This document shows, piece by piece, positions 41,972 to 42,003 of a DNA stretch of 42,003 nt; positions within the stretch are counted from its first letter, which is position 1, and each line of letters begins with the position of its first letter. A program made the position numbers and the translations under genes. The DNA is from Paracoccus sp. IB05 (lineage in GTDB: Bacteria > Pseudomonadota > Alphaproteobacteria > Rhodobacterales > Rhodobacteraceae): assembly GCF_016405985.1 (NCBI RefSeq), contig NZ_JAEFCF010000047.1, forward strand, positions 1-42,003, written 5' to 3'. The notes under the pieces are model-generated. The model worked only from the letters and a program-made list of their open reading frames with translations. It did not search any database and was not told where the DNA came from.

Positions 41972-42003
41972 GATTCAAGCACTTCGTCGAAGAACATGCC
42001 GGG
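41968..42003 (+). CDS. Start of a gene cut by the window end
   Basis: GTG at 41968 opens 12 codons (MRFKHFVEEHAG) that run to the end of the window. An in-frame stop at 41956 excludes an earlier start. Too short to assign. From recollection of plasmid contexts beside ScpB/DUF1403, a tyrosine recombinase is possible, which the inverted repeat would suit. Confidence 0.4.
   Translation, partial: MRFKHFVEEHAG

Overview
The window looks like accessory DNA (conjugative plasmid, integrative conjugative element or genomic island) of an alphaproteobacterium, most likely from the Rhodobacterales. The reasons are high GC, tightly overlapping genes, a P-type VirB secretion cluster, a DUF1403/ScpB pair typical of plasmids in that order, and frequent GTG/TTG starts. 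No rRNA, tRNA, CRISPR array or intact insertion sequence was seen.

Region 1 (1-2500): the tail of an unknown reading frame, a glutaredoxin-MauE membrane fusion and a CDF metal efflux pump, then about 500 bases with no supportable gene. Region 2 (2515-14179, minus strand): SSB and an almost complete type IV secretion operon. Read in the direction of transcription it is a small unknown protein, VirB1, VirB2, VirB3, VirB4, a VirB7-like lipoprotein, a VirB5/lytic-transglycosylase chimera, VirB5, VirB8, VirB9, VirB10, VirB11, a secreted protein, VirB6 and SSB. No VirD4 coupling protein or relaxase is in the window. Region 3 (14236-16489): two exported proteins and a winged-helix protein on the plus strand. 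Near-identical palindromic elements (core TGCAAKCAAT) precede the virB operon, the second exported protein and the winged-helix gene, suggesting one control circuit. Region 4 (16652-21044): cargo, namely a TetR/MFS efflux pair, a MliC-like lysozyme inhibitor, a DUF1801 protein, a ClbS/DfsB-like protein and an alpha/beta hydrolase.

Region 5 (21971-40145) is a dense defence island. It starts with an HNH-ATPase fusion translationally coupled to a second HNH nuclease (Septu/PtuAB-like). A four-gene, end-to-end overlapping operon follows: N6-adenine methylase, a 916-aa protein of unknown fold (candidate DrmE), a DrmA-like helicase and a DrmB-like DUF1998 protein. This is a DISARM-type core with no DrmC phospholipase-like gene and an unusual component mix. 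Next comes a DprA-like Rossmann protein overlapping a phosphoribosyltransferase. The block ends with a convergent XRE/ImmA-type regulator-protease pair whose divergent promoter region holds two matching operators and faces a 45-aa Ala/Ser/Lys-rich protein and a DUF3892 protein.

Region 6 (40245-42003): an accessory ScpB and a DUF1403 protein on the minus strand, then a divergent promoter region with a strong inverted repeat, a 13-codon leader and the first 12 codons of a gene cut off by the window end.

The strongest candidates for something undescribed are the DISARM-like operon with its unknown 916-aa component and HNH/ATPase neighbours, and the DprA-phosphoribosyltransferase pair beside it. 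All family assignments come from reading motifs by eye, not from database searches.
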